Made by a program: the position numbers and the translations under genes
DNA from: Calycina herbarum
Taxonomy: Eukaryota > Ascomycota > Leotiomycetes > Helotiales > Pezizellaceae
Assembly: GCA_001414485.1 (NCBI GenBank)
Contig: LLEY01000064.1
Coordinates: forward strand, 124,001-188,000
Reading direction: 5' to 3'
Length of the DNA: 64,000 nucleotides
The notes under the pieces: generated by a model
Seen by the model: the letters and a program-made list of their open reading frames with translations, nothing else
The model's database searches: none
What the model was told of the DNA's origin: nothing
Part shown: in pieces, positions 13,470 to 26,121 of the stretch
Layout of the letters: every line of letters begins with the position of its first letter
Numbering within the stretch: position 1 is the stretch's first letter

Positions 13470-16400
13470 CTTTAAGCACCTGCTTAGAAGTTCAGTTGCT
13501 ATGGCCCTAGTAACCTCCGCCGTAGTAGCTAGCTCGAATGCTAGTCGAGTTAACGTCGTAGGAACATCTAGAAGTATAACTAGAAGGACACCTGCCGGTA
13601 TATAGTTAACTAGGAACGACGACAATGTTAGTATACTAGACGCCTCTAAGCTCTATAAGGTTAAAGCACTTGAATCTATTAAAGTTAAGATACTAGATAC
13701 GTATTATAGGAAGCGAAAGGAACTCGACTTATTCCTTCTCTAAATAGACATCTACTTTAACTTTAATTCTAATAAGTTCGAAGGTAATTATAACTTACGA
13801 ACTATCTTTGCTATCTCCTACCTTAGAGGATTAGTATTAGAATAGGCTTAGCTATACTTAGAGGACTTCTTTAAGAATAAGAATAAAGATAGAAAGATAG
13901 AATTAACTAAGATTATATTTAAATCTTAGAGAGGATTTAAGATAACTATTAGAAAAGTCTTTAGAGACTTCGATATAATCTAAACAGCTATATATAAGCT
14001 TTTAGAATTATACTAGACTAGATTAGTAATAGATTACGCTAATAAGTTTTAATATTATAAAACAAAGTTAGAATAGAATATAATCACTCTTATAAAACTC
14101 TTTTATAGAGGATTAAAGATATATATCTATAAAGAAATAGCTAAGTAGAATATATAATTCTTAACTATTATAAGTATAATTAAGGAAGTTGTCTAACTAG
14201 ACAATCGCCTATATAAATTTAGAAAGAGTAACCCTAGACATAGGGAAAAGAGTAAAGAGTTAGGAAAGTAGAAGTACTCTTACGCTAGTAAACATAGTAA
14301 GGAGGTAAACGCTATATAGAAGAAAACCTTTCTAAAGAAAGAAGGACTTTCCTAGAAAGAGCGAAATCGTCGATATAAGTAGAACTTATATTATAATTAT
14401 AGCTAACTAGGCTATAGAGCAAATAAGTATAGTAAGAAGAAAGACTCTAAGGGAAAGAAACAAATCAATACTACTATTTAACAATAGATAGCCTTAACCG
14501 ATTATATTAAACTTATAAATAAGAAGCTTAAAGCACGAGAATATAGAACCTAAATTAAAAATAACAAAGAAATTAGTAGAGTATAAGATACTAATAATAA
14601 TAAGGATCTACTTCTTAAAGAATATTATAATATATAATTAGTAATAGAATCTAAGCAACCTTTTTAAGTAGAATACGAATCACTACTATTAACTAGTTCT
14701 TTAGAGACATCGGATTCATCTTCTAGTTTAGAAAGAGAAATAAAGAATAAGAACCCCGAAGTTAGAGAAACTTAGGCTTTTCTTAAAACCTTTAAACAAG
14801 GAAATCGATAGGTATATATTAATAATTAGAAACTAGATTTCTAGAGTCCTTATATAATATAAGGAGTTAACCTAACTATCTTAACAACGTATATAGTTAT
14901 AAGTAATAACCCTAAAACGATAACTCTAGTTAGCCTAATTACTAGACAGAAAACTATTAAAGAGAAGGAACTAGAACAGGAACGTTAACTAGTTAAAAAA
15001 CCTAGCTACTCTAAAGTAGAGGATATATAGAAAATATATAATATATTAGATAAAATCAGTATATAGACATAGCAAGTTCTAATAGGATTTAAGAAACGAA
15101 TTAAAACCTCTTTTCTTAGAACACTGTCTAAAGATATTATACTAAAGGAATTTAAGTAATATATTATTATTACGTTAATTAGAAATAATAGGTTAGTATT
15201 TAGAAAATACAACTTATAACAACTATTTAGTATACTATTCTAGGAGTAAAGAGAGCTCGATATAACTAGGTAGGCTAAGACAGAACCAGAGGAATTATAC
15301 TATCTATTAGTAAGAGAACTATAGTTTATAGAAACAGTTTAAGAGATAATAGTATAATAGATAAGATATAAACTAAGTCTAACCTTAGACTAGTTATTAT
15401 AGAAACGATTTAAAGGAATATTACTAGAACCTACTAGAATAGTAGAATATTATTAGATATACGAAGTAGTATTATCAGATAAAGAAGAAGTAGTATTCTT
15501 TTCTTAGTCTAGGATTCGAGCTATTAAGGAAAAGAATTTAAGGGATTATATATTCAAAGTTTACTATATAAAACTAGAGATAAGTATACTAGAAGCTACT
15601 TTAGATTATCTATATATAAGAGAACTATAGTTTATAGAAGCTATTTTAGAAACTAGTTATAAATAGATCTAATACAACTACGAATAAACACTAAAGCGAT
15701 TTATAAGAGGAATTCCTAAAACTATAGGAATTATAGAATATAGATTAGTATACGAGGTAGTATACGCTAATAAGGAAAGAGTAAGATTCTTTCTATAGTA
15801 TAAGAACGAGGAAAGAAGGAATTATAATTAAGAAAATCGATCTTTCGAAGTCTAATATGTTAAAGCAAAGTTAGACGCTACTTTAGGAGAAAGACAGTTA
15901 GTAATAACTATAAAAATAAGAGGGAAAAAGTTATAAGTTATAATAGACTTAGGAGTAATAAGCAACTTTATCTCTCTAATAGCTTAGGAAAAGCTAAACA
16001 TTCTAATTAAAGGGATAAGACTATATCGACTAGGAGTAGTTAATAGAACGGATATTATATATTAAAATAGAATTATTAATTAGTAAACTATTCTAATAGA
16101 AATTATTATTAAAGAATACTACTTAGATATATAATTCAATATTATTAAAATAGGAAGTAAGAAAGTAATACTTAGTATACTATAGATTTAGAAACATAAT
16201 CTAGAAATCAACTAGAAGGCTAGAATAATAACCTTTAGTTGATATAAATATATAGGTTTATATTTATAACTTCAAAGCTAGAACAAGGTTAGTACTATCT
16301 CTTCTAAAGCGCTAGGACACCTTGTCTAGGGTCCTCTACAGGTTAGTAAGAAAGCTAATAATAGAATACCTATGTAGTATAGAGAATTTAGAGCTTTGTT

Positions 16401-19400
16401 TAAAAACCTAGAAGACTTACGAGCCTTACTAGAATATTACTTATAGGATTATAAGATTAAATTAAAAGAGGGTTATTATCTCTTAAAGTAGAAGCTTCGG
16501 TTATATAACTAGAAAAGTCTATAGAGAATAGAAAGTTATATAAAGGAAGGTATTAAGAAGGGATATATTAGAAGATCTAAGTTACTAATTACCTTTAATA
16601 TGCTTATTATTAAGAAGAAAGACGACCTAGATAGAAGAGTATATGTTAATTATTAAGAAGTAAATCACGCTATAGTTAAGGACGCTTATCTACTACTACC
16701 TAGCTAATACTTATAGAATAAGTTAGATAAGGTAGTACGATTTACGAAACTAGATTAATAAAACGTCTATAGACTTATATAAATAAAAGTTAGAGACGAA
16801 TAGAAGATAGTATTTGCCTTACTATTAGACTTCTACGAATATACAGTTATGCTATTTAGACTTTATAATATACTAGCTATATATTAGAGATAAAATAATA
16901 ATATTTTAAGGGATCTTTTAAAAGTAATAGTAATTTATTACTTAGATAATATTCTAATCTTCTTAGAAAAAGAAGAAGAATATAAGAGATATATTAGAGA
17001 AGTTTTATAATAACTTATAAAAGTAAACTCTTAGTTAAAACTCTTGAAATACGAGTTTAGAGTAACTTAGACACTTTTCCTAAGATAGGTATTTAGCCTA
17101 GAAAAAATAGAAATAGATTTAGCAAAGATCTAAGACATCTTAAACTAGAAATTACTAGAGAATATAAAAGATATATAGTCTTTTCTTAGATTTATAAACT
17201 TTTACTATCTATTTATATAAGACTATATAAAGATTATTAAACTAATATCAGTACTAGTTAAGAAAGCTATTAAGTTTATATAGAGTAAATAAGTAGAGAA
17301 TGCTTTTTAGAAAATTAAAGTAAAATTTATAGAAAAATCTACTTTATATAATTTTAATATAGATAAACCTAGTATAATCGAAATAGACGTCTTAGATATA
17401 GTAGTAGGTATGATTTATCTATAACTAAATAATAAGAGAAAACTTATACTTATTATATATTATTCTAAAACATTTAACCTAGTATAATAAAACTATAGTA
17501 TTTTTAATAAGGAACTGCTTACTATAGTATTAGCTTTAGAATACTAGAGAATTTATTTATAGCTAGTAAAATACCTAGTTATAGTTTTATCTAACTACGA
17601 GAACCTTAGAACGTTTACTATAATAAAGGAACTTATAATAAGACGATTAGTTAGATAGTTAGAGATATTAGAAGGATTTAATATTATTATCTAATATATA
17701 AAAGGAACGTCGAATACTTAAGCTAATGCTTTTAGCTAAAAACCTAGATATAAGAGAAATAAGAAGTATAAAAAGATTATAATCTTAAAAACTCTTAAGA
17801 ATAGAGACTTAGTACTTACTATATATAAGATAGTAGTAATAAACGATATCTAGATAGATAAAATTTAGAATATATATAAAGGTTATAACTAGTATATAAA
17901 AGGAAAATTATAGGTTCCTAGCTTATATATAAAAGAATTTATATAGGAATACTATATTATACTTATCTACGAATACTAAGGAATTCGTAGAACCTTTTAG
18001 AGAATAAGATAATACTACTATGTTAATCGGTTATCTATGATAGTTAAGGAAGTATTAGTAGAATATAATATCTATACTAGGAATAAGGCTTCCTACTATA
18101 CTCCTTATAGATAGATAAACACTACTCTAATACTATAGATATCTTAGAAATTAATATTTATAGATTTTATTATTAAACTACTAAAATCTAAAGACCTAAT
18201 AATAGGAGTTAAATATAATATAATCCTAGTTATTATAGAACGACTTATAAAGTATATAATTCTAATAGTATATATAGAGTCGAGTATAGCTAAGGAACTA
18301 GCATTTATATTCCTTAGAGAAGTAGTCTTAAGATATAGACTACTAGAAGAAATACTCTTAGATAGAGATAAGCTTTTTACCTTAAAATTTTAGATTGCTC
18401 TTATAGAACGATTAGGTATAAAAAGAAAGCTCTCTATAGCTTTCTACTCTTAAATAAATAGAGGAAATAAACAGATGAATTAAGTAGTTAAAACATACCT
18501 TTATTATTATATAAACTACTAGTAAGATAACTAGGTAGAGCTACTACCTTTAGTATAGTTTGCCTATAATAGTTTAGTAATAGAAATAATACTTATTATA
18601 CTATTCTATACTAATTTTAAGTATAAATTATTAGTATATCAAGAACTACTGTCTATAACTATTAACAACTAACTTACTTATATTTATATCTTAAAAATTA
18701 AGAGTCTATATAAGGAACTTATAAAGGACCTATAATTTATAGTAGAAAGAAATACGTACTACTATAATAAACAACGTAGTTAGGAGCTAATACTAAAAGA
18801 GGGGGATAAAGTCTACTTAGTATAAAAAAACATCGATATAAAAAGACTAAGTAATAAACTAGATTATAAAAAACTTAGACTATTTAAAATTAAACGAGTT
18901 AAGAGACCTTTAAATTATAAATTAGTACTACTAAAGATAATAAACATCTACCTAGTATTCTATATATCCTTACTCGAACTAGTACTACTAAGAGTACTAC
19001 TAGCCCTATTTATAGAAATTCAACTAGTTAATCTAAATACTAAATATAAAGTTAAGAGGATTCTTAACTATAAGATTATTAAAGGTAAGATTAAATATTT
19101 AATTAAATAGTTAGATTACTTATACTTAGAAAACACTTAAGAGCTAAGAGGTAATCTTAATTATTACCTAGTAGAACTTTAGAAGTTTTATTAGGAAAAC
19201 CTAGGTTTACCTATATCTTATAGTCTAAAGGAAAAGCTATAAGAAAGGCTAGGTTAAGGACTATCTTAGATTAGGAATTAGTAGGAATAGGCAGAGCCGC
19301 TAGATAAGTAACCTCTGCCTCCCGCTACTCTTATTCCTCTCTCTCTTTCTCCTCCTTCTCTTTCTTTTCTGCCTTCTTAACAGCGTTAAGTTTATTAAGA

Positions 19401-19852
19401 AAACGAAGTCCTTAATAGGACATTTTACGTCGCCTTTCTTTAAGAAAGGCCTTCTACTTTCGTAACCGTAGAATCTTCGCTATCGCCTCCTTCTCTTCTC
19501 TATCTAATTTCTCCTCTTATCTTTCAATAGAGGACTGGTTACTAGTATAGGGAACGTTCTTCTCCTAGGCATCGTTAGTTCTATTACATTTTAGCTTTAA
19601 ATAGACGTATTTAGAATATTAAGAAGATTAAGAGGTATTAATAAAACATCTACGTTTTTAGGAAGCGTAGTAAGAATATAGTAATATTTTATTATAAACT
19701 ATTTTAATACTTTTTATAAGAAGTATTTATTCTTCTTTCTTCTTTTATATAAGGTAGGATATAATAGAAAGGAAAGGATACTACTAGTACCTTAACTAAG
19801 TTTCTTAGCTTATACTTAAGCGTAAGAACACGCTAGGCTAAGAAGAGGATAG

Positions 19853-20298
19853 TATTACAAATCACGTTATATATAGTAAGTAGTCTAGACAGCGCTCTAA
19901 TAGAATAAGACACGATATCTAGGAAATAGAAGGTAACATAAGAGAGAATTAGTAATATAAAAGCATTTAAGTATTCTAGGATCTTACTATTAGACAGCCG
20001 TTGATAATTATGTAATAGATCCTCTTAGATCTCTTAAGAGATCTAAAGAGATCTAGAGATCTAGGCTTATATAGGGATCTAGGTAGTACGAAGGAATCTA
20101 TATATACTAGCACGTCTACTATTAGATAGGAGCTTCGTATTTAACTTTAGTTATTAATCTTATTATCTTATTTAATATCTTTAATATAAGTAACGAGTTC
20201 ACTTCTAAGTAAATAACCCGGCGTATCTATACTTCTTACCTATATACTAACCTTCGAGACTTAGTTATCTTTGTTTAGTTCGTTTGAGTTTCGTTATA
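19853..20298 (+). repeat. Element D 3' LTR (446 bp)
   Basis: Starts TATTACAAATC (RIPed TGTTACGAATC) and ends TCGTTATA. It differs from the 5' LTR mainly by G-to-A/C-to-T, for example GGACAAGGCACG against GAATAAGACACG. Confidence 0.95.
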
Positions 20299-21639
20299 GA
20301 GAGCTCTTAAGAGAAGATAGGAATACGCTAAAGGTTATTCTAGGTAGTAAAGGAGGAGCTAATAAGTCTATATAATAAATATCTAGAGTTAAGAAGAGTC
20401 TTTATAAAACACTCTTTATTAATTAATATAGAAACTAAAAACAAGAGACTGTTTATTAACTTCTCTTAAAACTTAATCTATTCTTCTACTACTTCCTTTA
20501 AAACCTTCTTCTACTTCTAATAGCGTCTTTTATTAGAAGCTACTCTTTTTCTAAATTATTAGAGTTAGAGACTTCTATAATTCTTCCTTTTCTCTTAACG
20601 TCTTCCTTCTAGATAGAAGTTATATAGACCTTCTTTATCGTCTACTTTATCTTTGTCTTATAGTTTTAGACTTAATATCTCTTAAGTCTATATCTTAGAT
20701 AGAGGCCTAAGCTTTTCCTTTTAGTAAGAACTTTATCTAAGCTCTATTATAGTTTCTTTAGATAAGTAGAGAAGACTACTATAGTTAGTTCCTAGTCTAT
20801 TATATTATATAAAGAACTGTTCTTAGATTTATATAAGGTTAAGGTTCTAGATAAAGTCGTTTATAGCTTCTTTGTTTACTAAGCTATAAGTTTAGTAACT
20901 TCGTTTAGCTAATTAGTAATTATTTATAATTGTTTATAGTATCTATTATAGGTACTATCTTCTTAGATGCTAATAGTTATAGTAATTAGCTTTATACTAA
21001 GAGTAGCTTTTAAGTAACCTTTCTTAATTATATTATTCTATCCCTAGCTAGAAGCTTCCAGGATTAGCTAATTAAATTTGTTAAGGAATTTACTAAAAGG
21101 CCTTTAGTCTTACTTTATTTAATTAATCTAGCTAAGCGCCTTTTACTATAGCTAAGAGTTATAGAACGTGGTATAAAGTTGTCTTATAAATTCTAAAACT
21201 GTGAACTTATTCTATAAGCGAGCGTATTCTATCTAAGGAAAAATCCTTATAGCTACGTCTTCTAAGAGTCTTCTAAAGGCGTACTAGACTCTTTCTTTCT
21301 CTTATCTAATTAATAGACTGTTAATTTCTAGCTTTGCTTATAAAAGGTCTTCGAATTAAGAAAAGAGGTAGGCGTAGGCGTAGGTTATAGAAGGTTAGAA
21401 GAAGGAAGTCTTCCTTTAAGCCTTATAAGAGCTTCTTCTTAATAGCTAGAAAGGTTAGCTATTGATTAGTTCTAACTTTTAGTAAGGAGCTATATCTCTT
21501 ACTACTACTAGTTGAACATGTCTATTAACTACTACGGAGGTCCTTATATAGGTCCTTATATAGGTTCTTATACGTCTACTAAGTTTATATCTTCTATTAT
21601 ATTTATAGTCGTCTACTATATACTTTAGACTTGTTATAT

Positions 21640-21880
21640 TTATAGCTGCTGCTTATATACTTAAAGCTTTTATATAAAACCGTGTGTTTCTATGTTTATA
21701 GCTGCCGCTTATATACTTAAGGCTCTGTATTTATAGCTGCCGCTTATATACTTAAGACTGTTATATAAAACCGTATATTTCTATATTTATAGCTACTGCT
21801 TATATACTTAAGGCTCTATATTTATAGCCGCTGCTTATATACTTAAGGCTGTTATATAAAACCTTATATTTTAACTATAA
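21640..21880. repeat. Tandem repeat in the leader of element B
   Basis: About five copies of a unit built on TTATAGCTGCCGCTTATATA and CTTAAGG, alternating with a TTATATAAAACC-type spacer. It lies between B's right LTR and its presumed gag, so it is transcribed leader on the minus strand. Confidence 0.8.
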
Positions 21881-21991
21881 AGGATTTTCGTACTTATACT
21901 ATATATATAAGAAAGGTTCGAAGGATCTACTATATATAGTTCGTTTAATATACTTAATAAGTAAATATAAGAGAGAATAAGTTAATTCTAA

Positions 21992-22292
21992 TATTATAGG
22001 CTGAATATAAAGAGGTTAATAGATAAGGTTGTCTTTATTATAAGAAGAATTAACTAAGAAAGGAAAGAGAAGAAGTCTATTCTACGTACGAGAGAAGAGG
22101 TCTTATATCTCTTACCTCGAGGTTCTTTAGTAAGTATAAGCTATAAGGAACTAAGATGTCGTTATAGCTCTCGTTATAGCTTTCGTTATCGAGGTGATTA
22201 CTAAGTGAGGTAATTGCCGAGGTTGTCACGTGAGGTCACGTGTTTGTACGACGGTCGGTAGACCGAGTACTCTTCGGGTGTAAACCGTTACA
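21992..22292 (-). repeat. Element B LTR, right copy (301 bp, 5' LTR for the minus-strand element)
   Basis: Homologous to 9263-9563 and less RIPed: it keeps GTCACGTGAGGTCACGTG where the other copy reads ATTATATAAGGTTACGTG. It is followed by TSD GTACT. Confidence 0.92.
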
Positions 22293-22297
22293 GTACT

Positions 22298-24583
22298 TAA
22301 GTCTATTAAAGTTAAGATACTAAATATATATTATAGAAAGCAAAAGAAACTTAACTCGTTTCTTCTTTAAATAGATATCTACTTTAACTTTAACTCTAAT
22401 AAATTCAAAGGTAATTATAACTTATAAACTATCTTTACTATCTTCTACTTAAGAGGATTAGTATTAGAATAGGCTTAGCTATATTTAGAGAATTTCTTTA
22501 AGAATAAGAATAAAGATAGAAAGATAGAATTAACTAAGATTATATTTAAATCTTAGAAAGAATTTAAAGTAACTATTAGAAAAGTCTTTAGAGACTTCGA
22601 TACTATCTAAACTACTATATATAAGCTTTTAGATTTATACTAAACTAGATTAGTAATAGATTATACTAATAAATTCTAATATTATAAAACAAAATTAAAA
22701 TAGAATACTATTACTCTTATAAAACTCTTTTATAAAGGATTAAAGGTATATATTTATAAGAAAATAGTTAAATAAAACTTATAGTTTTAAACTATTATAA
22801 GTATAATTAAGGAAGTCGTCTAGTTAGACAACTGCTTATATAAATTTAGAAAGAGTAACTCTAGATATAAGAAGAAGAGTAAAGAGTTAGGAAAGTAGAA
22901 ACACTCTTATACTAAATATAGTAAGAAGGTAAATACTATATAAAAAAAGACTCTTTTAAAGAAAGAAGAACTTTCCTAGAAAGAGTAAAATCGTTAACAG
23001 AAGTAGAACTTATATTATAACTATAGTCTCTCTAGCTATAGAGTAAATAAGTATAGTAAGAAGAAAGACTTTAAAAGAAAAGAATAGGTTAATACTACTG
23101 TTTAAAAGAAAGTAGCTTTACTTAATAAAATTAAACTTATAAACGCTAACCTCGAAGCTAGAGATTATAGTATATAGATTAAAATAGATGTCTTAGATAT
23201 AATAGTAGATACTATATATCTATAGCTAAATAAAGGAATTAAGTTATAAGTTAGTAAGGTTTAGAATACTAATAATAATAGAGATCTACTACTTAAAGAA
23301 TATTATAATATATAGTTAGAAATAGATTATAAATTATCTCTTTAAGTAAAATATAAAACTCTATTATTAATAAGTTTATTAGAATTATTAGAATTAATAT
23401 CTAACTTATTAGAGATAGATTCGTAAATACTTAAGCTTAAATAGAGTAAAATATAGGTATTTATTAGAACTTTTAAGAGAGAGAATAGATAAGTATATAT
23501 AGAAAGCTAGAAACCTAATTTTTAGAGCTTATATTCTACTTAGGAAATCAACTCTATAGTCTTAACTACTTATATAATAGTATAGAATAAGTAGGACTAA
23601 GTAATAATAGTTAGCCTTATTACTAGAAGAGAAACTATTAAATTTAAAGAACCTAGACTAGAATAAGTAATACTAAATAACTATCTAAAGAAGAGAGATT
23701 TATAAATAGTTACTAATCTAAAAGGGAATACTACTAAATAAGAGTAGTATTATCTAGAGGGTTTTAATAAATATAATAGATATCTAAAGTTAGATATTAC
23801 TACCTACCTATCTAGTTAAGATTATAAGTTAGAAATTAATAAGAAGTATTAAGTACTAAGAGTAGAAAAAGGAATAGTAATATTATTTAAAAGATTAAGT
23901 AATTAGTAGATATTTAGAGTTGTTTAAGTAAACCTATAAGCTACTCTAATCTAAGAATTTTACTAACTAGTAGAAGGTAAATAATAGATTACTAAAATCT
24001 TATAAGAGGTAACTATTAAATAGGTTTATTATAAACTATATACTATATTAGACTAGTTAATAGAGAAATACTTTATTAAGACTCTTCTAAAACCTAAGAG
24101 AACTATAGAAGATAGTCTAATATATAAGATAGCTTTTTCTAATAATAAAAAGGTAATATTCTTCCTAGTATCTTAGAAAAGAGATACTAGTAAACGAAGA
24201 TTTAAGGTTTATTATATTAAACTAGAAATTTATATTACTACTAAAGAAAATTAACTTATAGTAATAGTAAAGATAAGAGAGAAGGAACTCTAAGTCTTAA
24301 TTAACTCTAGAATAATAAGTAATTTCCTTTCTCTAATAGCTCTAAAGAAGCTAAACGTTCTAATTAAAGGTATAAGACTATACTATCTAAGAGTAGTTAA
24401 TAGAATAGACGTTATATACTAGAATAGAATTATTAATTAATAAACTATTCTAATAAAAGTTAATATTAAAGGATATTACTCTAATATATAATTTAATATT
24501 ATTAAAATAGAGAGTAAGAAAGTAATACTTAGTATACTATAGATTTAAGAATATAATCTAGATATTAATTAGAAGGCTTAAAT
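22298..24583 (+). mobile_element. Gypsy copy A, gag to protease region
   Basis: Resumes copy A's gag directly after TSD GTACT and runs parallel to D from 13675 to about 16225, including the protease-like stretch near 24290-24330. It is more heavily RIPed than D. It is interrupted by the TRIM-like element; AATAA at 24584-24588 is duplicated at 26117-26121. Confidence 0.88.
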
Positions 24584-24588
24584 AATAA

Positions 24589-26116
24589 TGTTGGTATGAC
24601 TTGAGGTTATAAAACTAGTACCTAAACTAGTGCTCAAAGTGGTGTATTATTCATGTCTTGTCTTGTCAAAGTAGCTACGTAGGTCCTTCTTATATAGCCC
24701 TTTCCAGGTCACGTGAAATGACTACAAAGTAGTATTCACCTGAAACGACACTGGCAGAACTTCTTAAAAGTGGCTAAAGAAGGAGGTATACATCTACCTA
24801 TCTATTCTCTCTTCCTTCCTTCCTTCCTTCCTTCCTTCCTAGCTAATCACATAGCTCTATTCATCCTGTCTAACTAATCACAGCGCTCTATTCATCCTTC
24901 GCTTAAGAGTTCGTACAGTTCGTACAGTTCGTAAAATACGAAGTAATTCGAGATGATTTATTCGGAGCTTTGTAAGTAGCGTTTGTAGTGAATCGGAAGG
25001 GAATACGTAAGAATGTTCCTGGGCTCTGGCTCGACATAGTGTAAGAAGGTTCCTAGGCTTTCTAGGCTTTTGCGAGTAGCGTTCGTTTATAGACTTCTAG
25101 GCGTTCTTTGTGTTTGAAGAATTAACTTCTGGGAGTGTTCTTTGAAGAGGCGAAGAAGGCTAATCGTTGTGTATGCTGTAAGAGTCTGTGGAATACGAGT
25201 CTGTGGAATGCGAGGTACGAGGCTCTTTTCTAGAGTGAATCGGGGGTGTCTTGACGTCTTGTTATAAGGTGTCGAAGGGTGTCGGTTCGACTTGAGAAGT
25301 GAATCAGGGGTGTCTTGGCTTCTTGCTTTAAGGTATGTTGGTTCGATATACCTTGCTGATCTGTGTACGTTGCGCAGGTCCTTGGTTTAAGAAGAGAAGA
25401 GGGGTAAAGGCGAAGTGTAAGGGGGTGTCTTGATGTCGTGCTTTTGAGGCGAGGGGTGTCGGTAAGGCGAAGTGTGAGGGGGTCCCTCTCTCCTTAGAGA
25501 GAAGACGTGTTGTCGCGGTCTGGCGTAAGCAGAGAGATAAGGTGTTTTCGTAGTTGAGTTTCTTGATGGTTCGAGGGGTGTAGATTCCTTCCACTTCTTT
25601 TTGGTGAATCGGGGGTGTAGATGATTTACTTGACAAGTTAATGTAAGTGAATCTGTAAGACTCAGTTTACAAGTGAATGTAAAGGAGTCAAAGTAATAAG
25701 CGATTCCAAGTCTGTAATCTTAATACGAGGTGGATTCGTCTTGAAGGTTGTGCGTCATACAAATCCTAGGGCGAAGCGTAGGATGGTATGCTTATACAAT
25801 CAAATCCAAACGAGGTTGGAGGATTGTACGTAGTGGTAGGCTACGGCGTGTAACAGTACCACTCTCAACGTTCAGTTAGCTAAAGACACTTAACTATGGT
25901 GAGTATAAGTGAGCTTATAACCAAGTGATCTGATCTGCGCGCGACACTGATCAGTGTTGGTATGACTTGAGGTCATAAAACTAGTACCTAAACTGGTGCT
26001 CAAAGTGGTGTATTATTCATGTCTTGTCTTGTCAAAGTAGCTACGTAGGTCCTTCTTATATAGCCCTTTCCAGGTCACGTGAAATGACTACAAAGTAGTA
26101 TTCACCTGAAACGACA
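24589..26116 (+). mobile_element. TRIM-like non-autonomous LTR element (1528 bp), almost un-RIPed
   Basis: Two 162-bp direct terminal repeats (24589-24750 and 25955-26116), each starting TGTTGG and ending ACGACA, with TSD AATAA at 24584-24588 and 26117-26121. The repeats differ at only two positions, one C/T in a CA context and one G/A in a TG context, both RIP-type. The 1.2-kb interior has normal CA/TG content and no recognisable gag or pol. It holds a CTTC microsatellite (about 24810-24840), a short direct repeat (CTAATCACA...CTCTATTCATCC) and diverged repeats of a GTGAATCGGGGGTGTCTTG unit (about 25230-25640). It inserted after copy A had been RIPed, or escaped RIP by being short. It could also be called a LARD/SMART-type element. 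Confidence 0.9.
25230..25640. repeat. Diverged internal tandem repeats of the TRIM-like element
   Basis: Repeated versions of GTGAATCGGGGGTGTCTTG, each followed by a TTGTTATAAGGTGTCG-like tail, occur at least four times. The 102-aa minus-strand ORF over this region is a by-product of the repeat and shows no domain. Confidence 0.65.
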
Positions 26117-26121
26117 AATAA

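Larger units (their letters stand above)
13024..20298 (+). mobile_element. Element D: full-length Ty3/Gypsy chromovirus (7275 bp)
   Basis: 446-bp LTRs at 13024-13469 and 19853-20298, with TSD GAGAG at 13019-13023 and 20299-20303. Domains in order, read through RIP stops: gag at about 13660-14480 with a zinc knuckle near 14385-14430 (its cysteines now Tyr); retropepsin near 15945-16000 (IDLGVISNFISLIA, from IDSGA...); RT about 16450-17100 with YLDNILIF near 16940 (YLDD with D-to-N by G-to-A); RNase H about 17330-17620; integrase about 17930-18620 (IFIDFIIKLLKSKD); chromodomain about 19060-19190 (YKIIKGKIKYLIK*LDYLY...LENT*E). A purine tract AAGAAGAGGATAG precedes the 3' LTR. It is the best template in the window for this family, but it is dead. 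Confidence 0.93.
9263..22292 (-). mobile_element. Element B: Ty3/Gypsy retrotransposon, minus strand, with D nested inside
   Basis: A complete LTR element with 301-bp LTRs at 9263-9563 and 21992-22292 and TSD GTACT on both sides (9258-9262, 22293-22297). Without nested D it is about 5.75 kb. On the minus strand, a protease-like stretch lies near 12870-13000 (VSLDIDRYYKARSFLYIV; LELYNMIL). Reverse transcriptase is near 12250-12000 (KLDV*AFYRI..., YLNNFYSTYINNILIF, i.e. YIDDILIF after G-to-A). The integrase core is near 10640-10500 (LIDFIVELLESN). Gag is presumed at 20304-21500 by position. Element D interrupts it between protease and gag. It is full of RIP stops and dead. The 3'-side LTR (left) is more RIPed than the right one. 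Confidence 0.88.

Noticed and set aside
25328..25636. 102-aa ORF inside the TRIM-like element
   Set aside because: It follows an internal tandem repeat and has no domain or codon pattern to support a gene.
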